Shown: piece by piece, positions 1 through 6,626 of the stretch
Position numbering within the stretch: position 1 is the first letter of the stretch
How the letters are laid out: every line of letters starts with the position of its first letter
Assembly: GCA_025656435.1 (NCBI GenBank)
Contig: JAHXHT010000059.1
Location: 1-11,151, forward strand
DNA length: 11,151 nt
Direction: 5' to 3'
DNA from: Candidatus Thiodiazotropha sp. (ex Gloverina cf. vestifex)
GTDB lineage: Bacteria > Pseudomonadota > Gammaproteobacteria > Chromatiales > Chromatiaceae
The notes under the pieces: model-generated
The model's database searches: none
Told to the model about the DNA's origin: nothing
What the model saw: the letters and a program-made list of their open reading frames with translations, nothing else
Position numbers and translations under genes: made by a program

Positions 1-86
1 AGTTGTTTGCTTCATGGGGTCTATATAATGATTGGCCTAGAATGTGCACCATTATCCCTCAATCGATGGATTCGTTCAGAGCTTCC
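1..86. mobile_element. Right end of an IS5-type element, rest outside window
   Basis: Bases 69-86, read on the minus strand, give GGAAGCTCTGAACGAATC. This matches the right repeat of the miniature element at 939-956 at 16 of 18 positions. It is followed directly by CTAG (87-90), which fits the YTAR target duplication known for the IS5 group. The repeat faces rightward as an element's outer end would, so bases 1-86 should be the inside of an insertion whose left end is not in the window. The interior does not resemble the interior of the 797-956 element. One plus-strand frame at bases 2-28 reads VVCFMGSI then stop, which could be the tail of a transposase, but it is far too short to identify. 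The end lies only 24 bases from the pyrE stop codon. Confidence 0.5.
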
Positions 87-110
87 CTAGATAATGCGAC
101 AAGCCGTTGT

Positions 111-752
111 TCAGACGCCGTAGGTCTCGCGATAGGCTCGAATACGCTGCAGGGCGTTACCCGAGTCCTCTTTCTCCTCCAGATACTCAACCAGTTGCTC
201 GAGATGCACAATGGCGGTGACCGGCATGCCGTAGTCGCTCTCGACCTCCTGGATTGCCGAACGCTCACCCTGGCCCCGTTCCTGCCGATCCAGTGCAATC
301 ACCACACCGGCAGGTGTGGCCTGCAGGTCTTGGGTGATGTCGACGGATTCGCGCACGGAGGTGCCGGCGGAGATGACGTCGTCGATGATCAGTACCCGGC
401 CTTCCAGCTGATGTCCGACGATAATACCGCCTTCACCGTGATCTTTGGCTTCTTTTCGATTGAAGGCATAGGGGATATCGATGTTGTGATGATCGTAAAG
501 CGCTGCGGCTGTGGCTGCAGCCAGGGGAATGCCTTTGTATGCCGGTCCATAGAGCACGTCGAATTCGATCCCGGCATCGACGATGGCCTGGGCGTAGTAA
601 CGTCCCAGGCGGGCTAGACTGGCCCCTGTGTTGAAGAGACCGGCATTGAAAAAATAGGGGCTGATACGCCCCGACTTGAGTGTGAACTCGCCGAAGCGAA
701 GTACGCCCACATCAAGGGCAAAGTCGAGAAAGTCGCGTTGATAGTCCTGCAT
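111..752 (-). CDS. pyrE: Orotate phosphoribosyltransferase
   Basis: This enzyme joins orotate to PRPP to give orotidine monophosphate, step five of de novo pyrimidine synthesis, in the cytoplasm. At 213 residues it has the same length as the Escherichia coli enzyme. The N-terminal FTLKSGRISPYFFNAG stretch (residues 23-38) holds the substrate-contacting lysine and the phenylalanine pair typical of the family. FNRKEAKDHGEGG (97-109) is the catalytic flexible loop. The PRPP-binding motif is VLIIDDVISAGTS (120-132). The ATG at 752 starts the conserved MQDYQRDFLDFAL beginning; an AGGA-type ribosome site lies about 10 bases upstream. It is transcribed alone, away from ampG, with an IS5-type end just past its stop codon and a miniature element about 45 bases upstream of its start. 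The identification is secure. Confidence 0.97.
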   Translation of the reverse strand: MQDYQRDFLDFALDVGVLRFGEFTLKSGRISPYFFNAGLFNTGASLARLGRYYAQAIVDAGIEFDVLYGPAYKGIPLAAATAAALYDHHNIDIPYAFNRKEAKDHGEGGIIVGHQLEGRVLIIDDVISAGTSVRESVDITQDLQATPAGVVIALDRQERGQGERSAIQEVESDYGMPVTAIVHLEQLVEYLEEKEDSGNALQRIRAYRETYGV

Positions 753-782
753 GATCGATATCCTGTCAGAAAAAATTTACGC

Positions 783-788
783 ATTGTA
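783..788 (-). promoter_or_regulatory. Possible -10 box of pyrE
   Basis: On the minus strand these bases read TACAAT, five of six matches to the sigma-70 -10 box, about 31 bases upstream of the pyrE ATG. The -35 position 17 bases further up falls inside the left repeat of the miniature element (about 806-811) and is a poor match. The original -35 region may therefore have been displaced by the insertion. Confidence 0.35.
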
Positions 789-853
789 ACCTTTAAGGAA
801 GCTCTGAATAAGTCATGGTCCGTTATCTTGTCGCAAAAAAAACCCGCCTCTGC

Positions 854-871
854 ATTGTCAATCTTGACAAT
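854..871. repeat. Perfect inverted repeat inside the MITE
   Basis: ATTGTCAA (854-861) and TTGACAAT (864-871) form a perfect 8-base inverted repeat with a 2-base spacer. The right arm also contains TTGACA, a perfect -35 box. The site could be an operator-like dyad or simply an element hairpin; the sequence does not decide between these. Confidence 0.55.
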
Positions 872-892
872 AGTTCGGCTATTCTCTGTGAT
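864..892 (+). promoter_or_regulatory. Possible outward promoter in the MITE, toward ampG
   Basis: TTGACA (864-869) is a perfect -35 box. Seventeen bases later TGTGAT (887-892) matches the -10 consensus at four of six positions. The promoter would read out of the element into ampG, giving a leader of about 155 bases. This is a motif match only. Confidence 0.35.
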
Positions 893-968
893 TAACGCCT
901 TGATGCGAAGGCTTTTAACTCACAATCTGACTCGCCTAGACTTGTTCAGAGCTTCCTTAATTGGCTAA

Positions 969-982
969 GGATTATATAATCC
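969..982 (+). promoter_or_regulatory. TATAAT inside a 14-base palindrome upstream of ampG
   Basis: GGATTATATAATCC is a perfect palindrome and contains a perfect -10 box, TATAAT (975-980), on the plus strand about 75 bases before the chosen ampG start. A palindrome reads the same on both strands, so the box exists in both directions. There is no good -35 at the right distance; that place (about 952-957) is the right end of the miniature element and its target duplication. Confidence 0.4.
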
Positions 983-1055
983 CCCATCCGTTTATTATTA
1001 AGCACCGCCCGGTTTCATGGCGTATCCTTTCGGTTGGTGTCACTATGAGCATCCG

Positions 1056-2327
1056 ATGACCCCGCCCAGATCGATAATCTCTATAGCTACCACACTATTC
1101 AGCAGACGTATGCTCATCACCCTGGTGATGGGATTCGCCAGCGGGTTGCCTCTGCTCTTAACCGGATCGGTGCTGCAGGCCTGGATGACTGATGAGGGGG
1201 TGGATCTCACCACCATTGGCCTGTTTGCCATGGTCGGGCTTCCTTATACACTGAAATTTCTTTGGGCGCCGATGCTCGATCGTTACACGCCAGTACTGCT
1301 AGGAAGGCGACGCGGTTGGTTGCTGATTGCGCAGATTTGCCTGATTCTCTCCATTCTGCTGCTTTCATTGAGCAGGCCGGCGGAGAGTGTGATTGGGGTT
1401 GGATTTGCGGCGTTACTGCTGACTTTTTTTTCAGCCACCCAGGATGTTGTCATAGATGCCTATCGAAGGGAGTCACTCGCCGATAGCGAATTGGGTCTGG
1501 GTGCTTCTCTTTATGTTAATGGTTATCGGGTAGGAATGTTGCTGGCATCGGGTGGGGGGTTGATATTGGCAGATATCATAAGCTTCAGTCAGGTCTATCA
1601 AATCATGGCGGTCATCATGCTTGTGGGTGTGTTGACAACAATTTTCGCCCCCGAGCCTGAGGATCCGGCAGGTAGACCTAGGAGCTTGCGTGAAGCTGTT
1701 ATCGATCCGTTTCTCGAATATTTCAATCGCCAGGATGCCTTGCTGATACTTTTTTTTATCCTGCTCTACAAGGTGGGTGACACAATGGCGAGCCATATGT
1801 CTACGCCATTTTATCTCGATATCGGTTTTTCCAAATCTGAAATTGGCACAGTGGTCAAACTGTTTGGTTTTTGGGCGACGATCGCGGGGGGCTTCATCGG
1901 CGGGCTTTTGTTACTGCGTATCGGAATTTATAAGGGGCTTTGGATATTTGGAGTGTTGCAGGGATTGTCTACGGCAGGGTTTGCCCTGTTGGCCATTCTC
2001 GGTCATAACCTGGGTGGTTTGGCCGCGGTCATCATCTTCGAGAATTTAAGCAGCGGGATGGGTACAGCTGCCTATGTGGCATTTATGGCAAGTCTTACTA
2101 ACAAGCGGTTTACGGCTACCCAGTACGCGCTGCTGTCGAGCTTTATGGGAATACCCCGAGTGATTGTAGCCTCGCCTACAGGGCTTATGGCCGATACCAT
2201 GGGTTGGGTGTCATTTTTTATCTTCTGCGCCTTGATTGCACTGCCAGGTCTTCTACTGTTGCGTTGGCTGCAAAACCGGGGGTTGGATCAATGTCTGCAG
2301 ACACGCAGTGAAGGGGGGGTTGCCTGA
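1056..2327 (+). CDS. ampG: AmpG-type muropeptide permease (MFS transporter)
   Basis: AmpG carries anhydro-muropeptides (GlcNAc-anhydroMurNAc peptides) from the periplasm through the inner membrane for cell-wall recycling, and in some species it feeds the AmpR/AmpC beta-lactamase circuit. The protein is a multi-span hydrophobic permease. Near its start it has GFASGLPLLLTGSVLQAWMT (residues 25-44), then the stretch KFLWAPMLDRYTPVLLGRRRGWLL, both very close to E. coli AmpG. A later ATQDVVIDAYR segment is also typical. I chose ATG 1056 (423 residues) over ATG 1017 (436 residues) because its length before GFASG fits E. coli AmpG better; neither has a clear ribosome site. A four-codon reading frame, MSIR, overlaps this start. 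The gene is coupled to the next one by a one-base overlap. Nothing in the window shows an ampC or ampR. Confidence 0.88.
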   Translation: MTPPRSIISIATTLFSRRMLITLVMGFASGLPLLLTGSVLQAWMTDEGVDLTTIGLFAMVGLPYTLKFLWAPMLDRYTPVLLGRRRGWLLIAQICLILSILLLSLSRPAESVIGVGFAALLLTFFSATQDVVIDAYRRESLADSELGLGASLYVNGYRVGMLLASGGGLILADIISFSQVYQIMAVIMLVGVLTTIFAPEPEDPAGRPRSLREAVIDPFLEYFNRQDALLILFFILLYKVGDTMASHMSTPFYLDIGFSKSEIGTVVKLFGFWATIAGGFIGGLLLLRIGIYKGLWIFGVLQGLSTAGFALLAILGHNLGGLAAVIIFENLSSGMGTAAYVAFMASLTNKRFTATQYALLSSFMGIPRVIVASPTGLMADTMGWVSFFIFCALIALPGLLLLRWLQNRGLDQCLQTRSEGGVA

Positions 2328-3007
2328 TGCAGGCAGAGTTCGGGTATGTGAGCGCTTTTGTGGTAGGCCTCTTGGGTGGGGCGCATTGTGTTGGAATGTG
2401 TGGCGGTATCGTCGGCGCCCTGGCCTTTGGTCTGCCGGAAAAGATTCGCCACCATTTCCCCAGCACGCTGCCCTATCAGCTGGGCTATAACCTGGGGCGG
2501 GTTACCAGCTATGTGGTTGCCGGGGGCATCATGGGTGGCTTAGGAATGTTGCTGACGCAAGTCATGCCGATCTATGTGGCACAGCGGGCACTGCTGGTTA
2601 TTGCCGCCATCTTTATGATTCTACTGGGTCTCTACCTTGGTGGCTGGTGGATGGGACTGGCTCGCATTGAGAAGCTGGGTGGGCGTTTGTGGACTCGTAT
2701 AGAGCCATTTGCCCGCAAACTGTTGCCGGTAAGGACACCGGCACAGGCTTGGATGCTTGGGCTGGTATGGGGCTGGATTCCCTGTGGGCTGGTTTACAGC
2801 ATGTTGATCTATACCGTCTCGGCCGGCAGTGTAGTGAAGGGCGCCGGTCTGATGCTTGCATTCGGCATTGGCACATTGCCGAATCTGTTCGCCATGGGGA
2901 TGGTGGCTGGCAGCCTGGCCCGCTGGTCGAAGGATCTCCGGGTCAGGCGGGTGGCGGGTCTACTGGTGATAGCCTTTGGCTTGTATACCCTGTGGCGGGC
3001 ACTCTGA
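2327..3007 (+). CDS. TauE/SafE-like membrane protein (DsbD_2/UreH-type domain)
   Basis: This is a 226-residue inner-membrane protein with about six hydrophobic segments. Near the first is GGAHCVGMCGG (residues 17-27), and the second half has GWIPCGLVYSML (149-160). The paired HCxGMCGG and PCGxVY motifs are the hallmark of the group usually labelled sulfite exporter TauE/SafE family or UreH-like transmembrane domain. Members often lie near cytochrome cbb3 oxidase and copper genes and are suspected of metal or thiol transport; the real substrate is not established. Cysteines 21, 25 and 153 and histidine 20 are candidate metal or redox residues. The ATG shares its A with the ampG stop (TGATG), and the strong AAGGGGGGG site (2311-2319) lies inside the end of ampG, so translation is probably coupled. 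No cco genes are present. Confidence 0.8.
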   Translation: MQAEFGYVSAFVVGLLGGAHCVGMCGGIVGALAFGLPEKIRHHFPSTLPYQLGYNLGRVTSYVVAGGIMGGLGMLLTQVMPIYVAQRALLVIAAIFMILLGLYLGGWWMGLARIEKLGGRLWTRIEPFARKLLPVRTPAQAWMLGLVWGWIPCGLVYSMLIYTVSAGSVVKGAGLMLAFGIGTLPNLFAMGMVAGSLARWSKDLRVRRVAGLLVIAFGLYTLWRAL

Positions 3008-3103
3008 ACGTCATGCGACAGGAACTCGGTCGCTAAGTGGCGATAGACTGCAGACCTATCACTGGATGATTGATGTTTACAGGTCCTTGGTGAGTACGAC
3101 TCG

Positions 3104-3550
3104 CTAATCGTCGATAAAGAACCGCTGGCTCAGCTTGGCGGTGTAGAAGCGGGTTTCTCCTCTGGGTTGTACCTGCAGTTCAAAATTGAGTGTCTCCTGA
3201 TCGGCGATACGAAATTCGCCGATGTAGTAGACGGCATCACCCTCTTCAACCTTGCGCATCGGGATGCTGATCAACTGCCCGCGAATATTCGTGGCTTTTG
3301 CCATGACTACGCCATTGCTTGGTTTTCCTGTGGTGCCTTCTTCGGTTTTGATGATGCTGACATTCAGCAGGCCGCGGTATTTGCTGCGCTGGATGGCGTA
3401 CTGCTTGGCGACTGCAGGGTCTAGGGTTGCTGTGGGAATAGCGTTGTGATGGATTGCGTAGCCGGGAATGGTGGTGCTGTTTTCTGCCCAAGCTGACATG
3501 ACGCTCAATGTCAGGATCAGCGGGAGTAGAGTTGTTTTAATTATCGTCAT
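3104..3550 (-). CDS. Secreted DUF4426-family protein
   Basis: This is a 148-residue protein of unknown function. Residues 1-22 form a clear signal peptide (short basic start, hydrophobic core, AWA before the cut), so it should be periplasmic. The mature part has no cysteine pair or enzyme motif and looks beta-rich, ending in YTAKLSQRFFIDD. I recognise it as DUF4426, a family found beside metW, yggT and rdgB in Pseudomonas and relatives. I start it at 3550 rather than at the longer 3586 option because a near-perfect AAAGGAGG site stands 6-7 bases upstream of this ATG and because the signal peptide then begins correctly. It converges with the TauE-like gene and lies 108 bases downstream of the GTPase gene, with a hairpin between. 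Confidence 0.78.
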   Translation of the reverse strand: MTIIKTTLLPLILTLSVMSAWAENSTTIPGYAIHHNAIPTATLDPAVAKQYAIQRSKYRGLLNVSIIKTEEGTTGKPSNGVVMAKATNIRGQLISIPMRKVEEGDAVYYIGEFRIADQETLNFELQVQPRGETRFYTAKLSQRFFIDD

Positions 3551-3598
3551 GTAGAGCCTCCTTTGGATGTCGGTCTTTTTTACCAATCTTGTGCTTGG

Positions 3599-3628
3599 AG
3601 TGTAGCACGATCATCACCCGGCGGTGAA
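3599..3628 (-). promoter_or_regulatory. Possible promoter of the DUF4426 gene
   Basis: On the minus strand TTCACC (3628-3623) and TACACT (3604-3599) are separated by 18 bases; each matches its consensus at four of six positions. The -35 would sit in the loop of the hairpin at 3615-3636, so the two calls compete for the same bases. Weak evidence. Confidence 0.25.
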
Positions 3629-3636
3629 GCCGGGTG
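3615..3636 (-). terminator. Hairpin after the dynamin-like gene
   Basis: CACCCGGC (3615-3622) pairs perfectly with GCCGGGTG (3629-3636) over a 6-base loop, 23 bases past the GTPase stop codon. There is no T run on either side, so it may be a weak or factor-dependent terminator, an RNA-stabilising hairpin, or a dispersed palindromic repeat. A similar hairpin lies at 5729-5748. Confidence 0.45.
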
Positions 3637-3658
3637 GCCAGAAGATATTAGTCGCTGT

Positions 3659-5635
3659 TCAAGAGACGTTCTGCTTGACCAGTTTGGGTTTGGGCCGCTC
3701 AGCTTGGTGTAGTGGGCGGTTATTGTTGATGCGATTGGCTATGTTGCGCAGTGCGGTCAGTTGTCTTGCCAGCTCGGTATACTGCTCTTGCAGCTCAAGG
3801 ATACGGTACTGCAGGGTATTACGTGATTGACCGATTTTCTGCAGGTTATTCAGCCGCTTTTCCATCATCTCCTTGTGGTCCTTGATCTGCATCACCAGGG
3901 GCTCAAGGGTGTTGCTCAGCCAACCGTCTATCTCATCGTCGGCATGACCGAATATCTCGCGTGCCCGCTCAACCAGGGCCGAGAAGAAGCGTTTGACCAC
4001 GAAGTTCTGTTCCATCATGGCGGTCACGGGGCTATTGCGGAAAACCTCGGCCTCCTGATGCAGTAGCTCAAGTTCAACCCGGTATTTGACGATTGAGAAC
4101 ATCTTCGGCTGCACCACAGCGAAACCATGTTCGTTTTGAAACTTGCGGTAGATCGACCGGATCAGTTTTCTTGTCTGCTCACTTTGGGTAACCACATTAA
4201 GCATGACACGGCGTATCTCCTCGAAGAGGTTCTTCATGGAGGCCTTCATGCCGCTGGTGGTCCAACTGTTGGTCATCTCCTTTCTGCAACGGTCGATGAT
4301 GTCGTTGAGCGATTCCAAATTGAGAGTCTGACTCAGTTGGTCAGCCTGCAGCTTGAGTTGTTTGCGGCTCTGCTGGAAGCTTTCCACATCCCGCAGATAC
4401 TGGGCCTGCTCTGTGCGCGTCTTCTCCATCAGATTGGTGATGACATCGTCACTTTTATCGCTCAACTCCTCCAGCTCTTCCAATTGGCGCTTGGTGTCGT
4501 TGAGCTTGCCAGACAGTATGCTGCGGCTGTTGTCGAGCATCTGCCCAACATCAGCGCCGACAGTCTCGAGAATAATCTGCTGTTTTATACCGAGGACATC
4601 CTGGCCCAGATAATTTTCAAGGTCGAGCAGTCCACTCTTCTCCAGCAATTGGTCATCGGTTTTGATCTTGGCCAGCAGACCTTTTTGTGCAGAGACTGGA
4701 AAAACGGAACGGGATTCAATGCCCAACAGACCGGCGGTGGAGGTCTGTTGATTGTAGATGGCGTCATGTACATCTTCGGTTTCACGCAGATCATCCCACA
4801 GGGTGTCGATCTTATTCAGGACCACCATCAGACCTCGTTGCCGTGCGCTTTGGAAGCCCTTGATGTGGTGTTGCCAGATTTCCATATCGCTGCGGGTGAC
4901 ACCGGTGTCAGCACCGAGTACGAACAGTACGGCCTGTGCAGCTGGCAGCATGTTTAGAGTCAACTCGGGCTCTGCACCCAAAGCATTGAGGCCTGGGGTG
5001 TCGAGGATGGTCAGGCCTTTTTTCAGTAAGTGGTGCGGGAAGCTGATCAGGGCATGTCGCCACTTGGGGGTCTCAATCATCTCCGGCGGCTGTGACTGAT
5101 GAGGGTGCAGGTCAGGGCTATAAAGCCCCAGGTGCTTGGCTTCTTCGAGGGTCACACTCTTGGTCTGGATGACTTCGCTCAAGGCTGCCTGCATCTGCTC
5201 CACAGAGTCAGTTTCCAATGGGTAGTGAACCCATTGCTTGGTGTCCTTGCGTAATTTTGTCAGGCTAATGTCCTGCAGTCGGGTCTCGATCGGCAGAAGC
5301 CTCACGTAGGCCTCGTCCCGTTTGTCGTCGTAGAAGATCTCGGTCGGGCACATGGTTGTGCGCCCTGCATCTGACGGCAGTAGACGACGGCCAAAGTCGG
5401 CAAAAAAGATTCCGTTAATCAGTTCGGTCTTGCCGCGGGAGAATTCTGCGACGAAGGCGATGGTCAGCCTGTCGCTTCTGAGCGCTTCAAGGGTGTGCTC
5501 AATACGCTGTTGGGTGTCTCCGGAAGACATGTCGTTCTCTTCCAGCCAGGGACCATACTCCTCGATCGTGTTGATGACATCCATCTTCCACTGTTCGTAG
5601 GCTTGCAGCTGTTCTTGAAATCGTACTTTGTCCAT
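3659..5635 (-). CDS. Dynamin-family GTPase, unknown role
   Basis: This is a 658-residue protein with an N-terminal GTPase domain and a long helical remainder. GTPase motifs are in order: G1 AEFSRGKT (residues 63-70), G2 around TTMCPT (93-98), G3 DTPG (212-215) and G4 NKID (274-277). The first glycine of the usual GxxxxGK loop is an alanine, which I believe is common in this subgroup. Two coiled-coil-like stretches follow, one at about 365-440 and one near the C-terminus (about 595-645). I see no clear membrane span; bacterial dynamins usually contact membranes through a tip or paddle in the helical part. Known relatives act in membrane remodelling or repair, but this subgroup's job is unknown. 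It stands alone: bacterial dynamins often occur in pairs, and no second one is here. The ATG at 5635 has a weak GGGAAAAGGG site upstream. Confidence 0.85.
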   Translation of the reverse strand: MDKVRFQEQLQAYEQWKMDVINTIEEYGPWLEENDMSSGDTQQRIEHTLEALRSDRLTIAFVAEFSRGKTELINGIFFADFGRRLLPSDAGRTTMCPTEIFYDDKRDEAYVRLLPIETRLQDISLTKLRKDTKQWVHYPLETDSVEQMQAALSEVIQTKSVTLEEAKHLGLYSPDLHPHQSQPPEMIETPKWRHALISFPHHLLKKGLTILDTPGLNALGAEPELTLNMLPAAQAVLFVLGADTGVTRSDMEIWQHHIKGFQSARQRGLMVVLNKIDTLWDDLRETEDVHDAIYNQQTSTAGLLGIESRSVFPVSAQKGLLAKIKTDDQLLEKSGLLDLENYLGQDVLGIKQQIILETVGADVGQMLDNSRSILSGKLNDTKRQLEELEELSDKSDDVITNLMEKTRTEQAQYLRDVESFQQSRKQLKLQADQLSQTLNLESLNDIIDRCRKEMTNSWTTSGMKASMKNLFEEIRRVMLNVVTQSEQTRKLIRSIYRKFQNEHGFAVVQPKMFSIVKYRVELELLHQEAEVFRNSPVTAMMEQNFVVKRFFSALVERAREIFGHADDEIDGWLSNTLEPLVMQIKDHKEMMEKRLNNLQKIGQSRNTLQYRILELQEQYTELARQLTALRNIANRINNNRPLHQAERPKPKLVKQNVS

Positions 5636-5699
5636 ACCCTTTTCCCGTGATTCCCCTGACAGAACAGGCCGTTACCCGCAACACACAGCCCATTGGCAA

Positions 5700-5728
5700 A
5701 TGATACGCGAGGTGTGGCCTAATACCAA
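5700..5728 (-). promoter_or_regulatory. Probable promoter of the dynamin-like gene
   Basis: On the minus strand TTGGTA (5728-5723, four of six) and TATCAT (5705-5700, five of six) are exactly 17 bases apart. The predicted start lies about 58 bases before the GTPase ATG. The promoter follows directly on the hairpin ending the upstream operon, which supports a separate transcript for the GTPase. Confidence 0.42.
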
Positions 5729-5748
5729 ACCCGGTGAAAAAACCGGGT
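5729..5748 (-). terminator. Terminator-like hairpin of the yggS-proC-yggT-yggU operon
   Basis: Read on the minus strand, ACCCGGT and ACCGGGT form a perfect 7-base stem over a 6-base loop, starting 3 bases after the yggU stop codon. It is followed by TTGGTATT, a weak T-rich tail. Position and shape fit a terminator. Confidence 0.55.
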
Positions 5749-5751
5749 CAT

Positions 5752-6036
5752 TCAATCTCCCGGAAATATCGGCAGCTGTGTTGGGGACTTTAGCCGCAGG
5801 CATTTACTTCGGGAGTGGGGACCGGATTCAAGAATCACCCTTGCACGGGGCAGACCGAAGGTCTTGGCAATGAACTTCAGCAGATGAGTATTGGCCCTGC
5901 CATCCACCGGGGGGGCGGTCAGCGTAACCTTATATTCATTATCGCCATAAGGGCCGATTAGCGCATCTTTACTGGCTTTGGGTTGCACGCGCAGGTGCAA
6001 AATCAGGTCATCACCCTCCCAGCGGTGCCAGGTCAT
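5752..6036 (-). CDS. yggU: DUF167/YggU family protein
   Basis: This is a 94-residue cytoplasmic protein of the DUF167 family, whose function is not established. The family landmarks are present: LHLRVQPKASKDAL (residues 13-26), APPVDGRAN (41-49) and the C-terminal ESGPHSRSKCLRL segment, in which the serine-glycine and later arginine/lysine positions are conserved. The length matches E. coli YggU (about 96 residues). Its ATG overlaps the yggT stop by four bases (ATGA), so it is almost certainly translated with yggT. It is the last gene of the operon, followed by a hairpin at 5729-5748. Confidence 0.9.
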   Translation of the reverse strand: MTWHRWEGDDLILHLRVQPKASKDALIGPYGDNEYKVTLTAPPVDGRANTHLLKFIAKTFGLPRARVILESGPHSRSKCLRLKSPTQLPIFPGD

Positions 6037-6626
6037 AGAAAAGGGGTGCTACCGAGCGGGCTGCCAGTGAGCGCCTTAAGGAGGGGCAAAAGGAGCATTT
6101 TTAATAGTACCAGCCCGATCATCACTAACATGGGTGAAAGATCAAGGCTTCCCATGGATGGTAATAGCTTTTGTGCAGGACGCATGACAGGCCCTGTGAG
6201 GCTGTAGAGCAATGCTGTTGCCGGATTGTAACTGCCAGGGTTGACCCAGCTGAGGATCACTTGGATCAAAATGGCAAAAAGGAAGATATTGATCACCAGT
6301 TCCACCAACTCCGGTATGGCCCAGACCAGTGGGCCGAGTAGGTTTACGGCATTTCCTGAGATGCTGAGCACCAGCAGGAGTTCGATGGCTTTGAGCAGCC
6401 AAGCGAGGATCACAGAAGCGAGATCAATGCCGCCGAGACCAGGAATAAACCGGCGCAAGATCTTAAGCGGTGGATTGGTTGCCTTGATCAGAAACTGGGA
6501 GATGGGGTTGAAGAAATCGGCATGAACAAGCTGTAACAGAAATCTTAACAGCACCGCCAGTATGTAGAGACCAAACAGGGTCTGTACCAGAAAAATCATT
6601 GGATTGGTGAGGTAGCTTCCGCTCAT
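6033..6626 (-). CDS. yggT: YggT family inner-membrane protein
   Basis: This is a 197-residue membrane protein with two copies of the YGGT repeat. Each copy is a hydrophobic helix pair followed by an amphipathic segment: first NPPLKILRRFIPGLGGIDLA (residues 51-70), then GPVMRPAQKLLPSMGSLDLS (145-164). E. coli YggT is 188 residues; the family is tied to osmotic and potassium balance in bacteria and to thylakoid biogenesis in plants, but its biochemical role is open. I start it at 6626 because this ATG overlaps the proC stop by four bases (ATGA) and gives the family length; the frame is open further upstream to 6740 but that part lies within proC. Confidence 0.9.
   Translation of the reverse strand: MSGSYLTNPMIFLVQTLFGLYILAVLLRFLLQLVHADFFNPISQFLIKATNPPLKILRRFIPGLGGIDLASVILAWLLKAIELLLVLSISGNAVNLLGPLVWAIPELVELVINIFLFAILIQVILSWVNPGSYNPATALLYSLTGPVMRPAQKLLPSMGSLDLSPMLVMIGLVLLKMLLLPLLKALTGSPLGSTPFL

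Larger units (their letters stand above)
797..956. mobile_element. IS5-type miniature inverted-repeat element (MITE), 160 bp
   Basis: The left end GGAAGCTCTGAATAAGTC (797-814) and the right end, read on the opposite strand as GGAAGCTCTGAACAAGTC (939-956), match at 17 of 18 positions. Both ends are flanked by TTAA (793-796 and 957-960), which fits the four-base YTAR target duplication of the IS5 group; IS5 itself has a repeat starting GGAAGGTGCGAA. The 160-base element contains no credible gene, so it must depend on a transposase encoded elsewhere. Inside it sits a perfect 8-base inverted repeat (854-871). The well-preserved ends and intact target duplication suggest a fairly recent insertion. 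It lies between the divergent genes pyrE and ampG. Confidence 0.8.

Noticed and set aside
3..617. A 204-codon plus-strand reading frame across pyrE
   Set aside because: It lies opposite a certain pyrE and crosses the IS5-type end; the composition is that of an antisense shadow.
69..956. pyrE as cargo of a composite transposon
   Set aside because: The repeats next to pyrE are the inward-facing outer ends of two separate elements with different target duplications (CTAG and TTAA), so nothing shows that pyrE moves with them.
3008..3103. A terminator between the TauE-like gene and the DUF4426 gene
   Set aside because: Only short imperfect stems are visible (for example GATAG/CTATC near 3044-3059) and there is no T run.
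4127..4957. A 276-codon plus-strand reading frame inside the dynamin-like gene
   Set aside because: It is antisense to a gene with clear GTPase motifs, shows no recognisable family, and looks like the shadow of a well-conserved coding frame.
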